Part shown: in pieces, positions 63,989 to 64,000 of the stretch
Numbering within the stretch: the first letter of the stretch is position 1
Layout: each line of letters starts with the position of its first letter
Source: Xanthobacteraceae bacterium
Lineage (GTDB): Bacteria; Pseudomonadota; Alphaproteobacteria; Rhizobiales; Xanthobacteraceae
NCBI GenBank assembly: GCA_019635585.1
Contig: JAHBZE010000001.1
Coordinates: 1,860,001 to 1,924,000, forward strand
Direction: 5' to 3'
Length of the DNA: 64,000 nucleotides
Position numbers and translations under genes: made by a program
Notes under the pieces: model-generated
What the model was told of the DNA's origin: nothing
Databases searched by the model: none
What the model saw: the letters and a program-made list of their open reading frames with translations, nothing else

Positions 63989-64000
63989 ATGAAACGCACC
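63989..64000 (+). CDS. Start of a further gene (first four codons)
   Basis: ATG AAA CGC ACC runs to the window edge, with GAGG 8 nt upstream. In other alphaproteobacteria a parvulin-type peptidyl-prolyl isomerase often lies divergent from secA, so that product is a guess. The sequence shown is too short to identify. Confidence 0.35.

Overview
The window is GC-rich, densely coded chromosomal DNA of an alphaproteobacterium, most likely order Hyphomicrobiales (Bradyrhizobiaceae/Xanthobacteraceae-like). Evidence for this is the lptM-argH / divergent tlpA arrangement, a cobS-cobT cobaltochelatase pair next to a J-domain protein, CarD plus FdxA behind a Suv3-like helicase, an NdvA-type glucan exporter, and a palindromic element of a kind common in rhizobial genomes. 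The genes are mostly housekeeping and metabolic. I see no phage, transposase, CRISPR array, toxin-antitoxin module or defence island.

Layout. 0-5.2 kb: lptM (cut by the edge), argH, divergent tlpA, a small YjfB-like protein and an operon etfB-etfA-hbd. 5.2-7.8 kb: a minus-strand run of a host-attachment family protein, TspO, a HIG1-type twin-TM protein, a PduO-type cobalamin adenosyltransferase and a rhomboid protease. 7.9-18.4 kb: three diagnostic enzymes of the ethylmalonyl-CoA (EMC) pathway, methylsuccinyl-CoA dehydrogenase (mcd), crotonyl-CoA carboxylase/reductase (ccrA) and ethylmalonyl-CoA mutase (ecm), separated by a chemoreceptor, a YihY/BrkB membrane protein, a GT87 glycosyltransferase, a probably frameshifted GlsB/YeaQ-type gene and a Cys-rich secreted protein. 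18.4-25.4 kb: AEC transporter, GluQRS, AlkA-like glycosylase, esterase, HNH nuclease, DsbB, tRNA-Leu(CAA), TSUP and YqaA membrane proteins. 25.4-43.2 kb: an orphan NMT1-type binding protein, NdvA, thiolase, DD-carboxypeptidase, a His-rich G3E GTPase, two acyl-CoA synthetases, a flippase, a CAP lipoprotein, an MscS channel, tRNA-Arg(CCU), a nuclease and an M48 lipoprotein. 43.2-50.7 kb: carD, fdxA, S4 protein, Suv3-like helicase, two tandem DUF3108 proteins and rpmB. 50.7-64 kb: phytase-like esterase, cobT, cobS, J-domain protein, bolA, aroB, aroK, a 47-aa TM protein with xerD, accA, an L,D-transpeptidase, secA, and the first codons of a further gene at the right edge.

How the genes fit together. 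The EMC pathway lets cells lacking isocitrate lyase assimilate acetyl units. Thiolase and Hbd could feed it, Ccr makes ethylmalonyl-CoA, Ecm (adenosyl-B12 dependent) makes methylsuccinyl-CoA, and Mcd oxidises that with electrons passing to ETF (etfAB). The same window carries an adenosyltransferase and the aerobic cobaltochelatase subunits, so both the pathway and part of its cofactor supply are visible. No cobalamin riboswitch was seen.

The most unusual non-coding signal is the 500-bp gap upstream of the helicase (47839-48339). It has 12 GANTC (CcrM methylation) sites in about 345 bp, many spaced 10-11 bp apart, inside a 57-bp imperfect direct repeat. Other notable structures are a perfect 13-bp inverted repeat at 19825-19852, the palindromic repeat at 28376-28424, four clear hairpin terminators, and the disrupted reading frame at 15478-15719.
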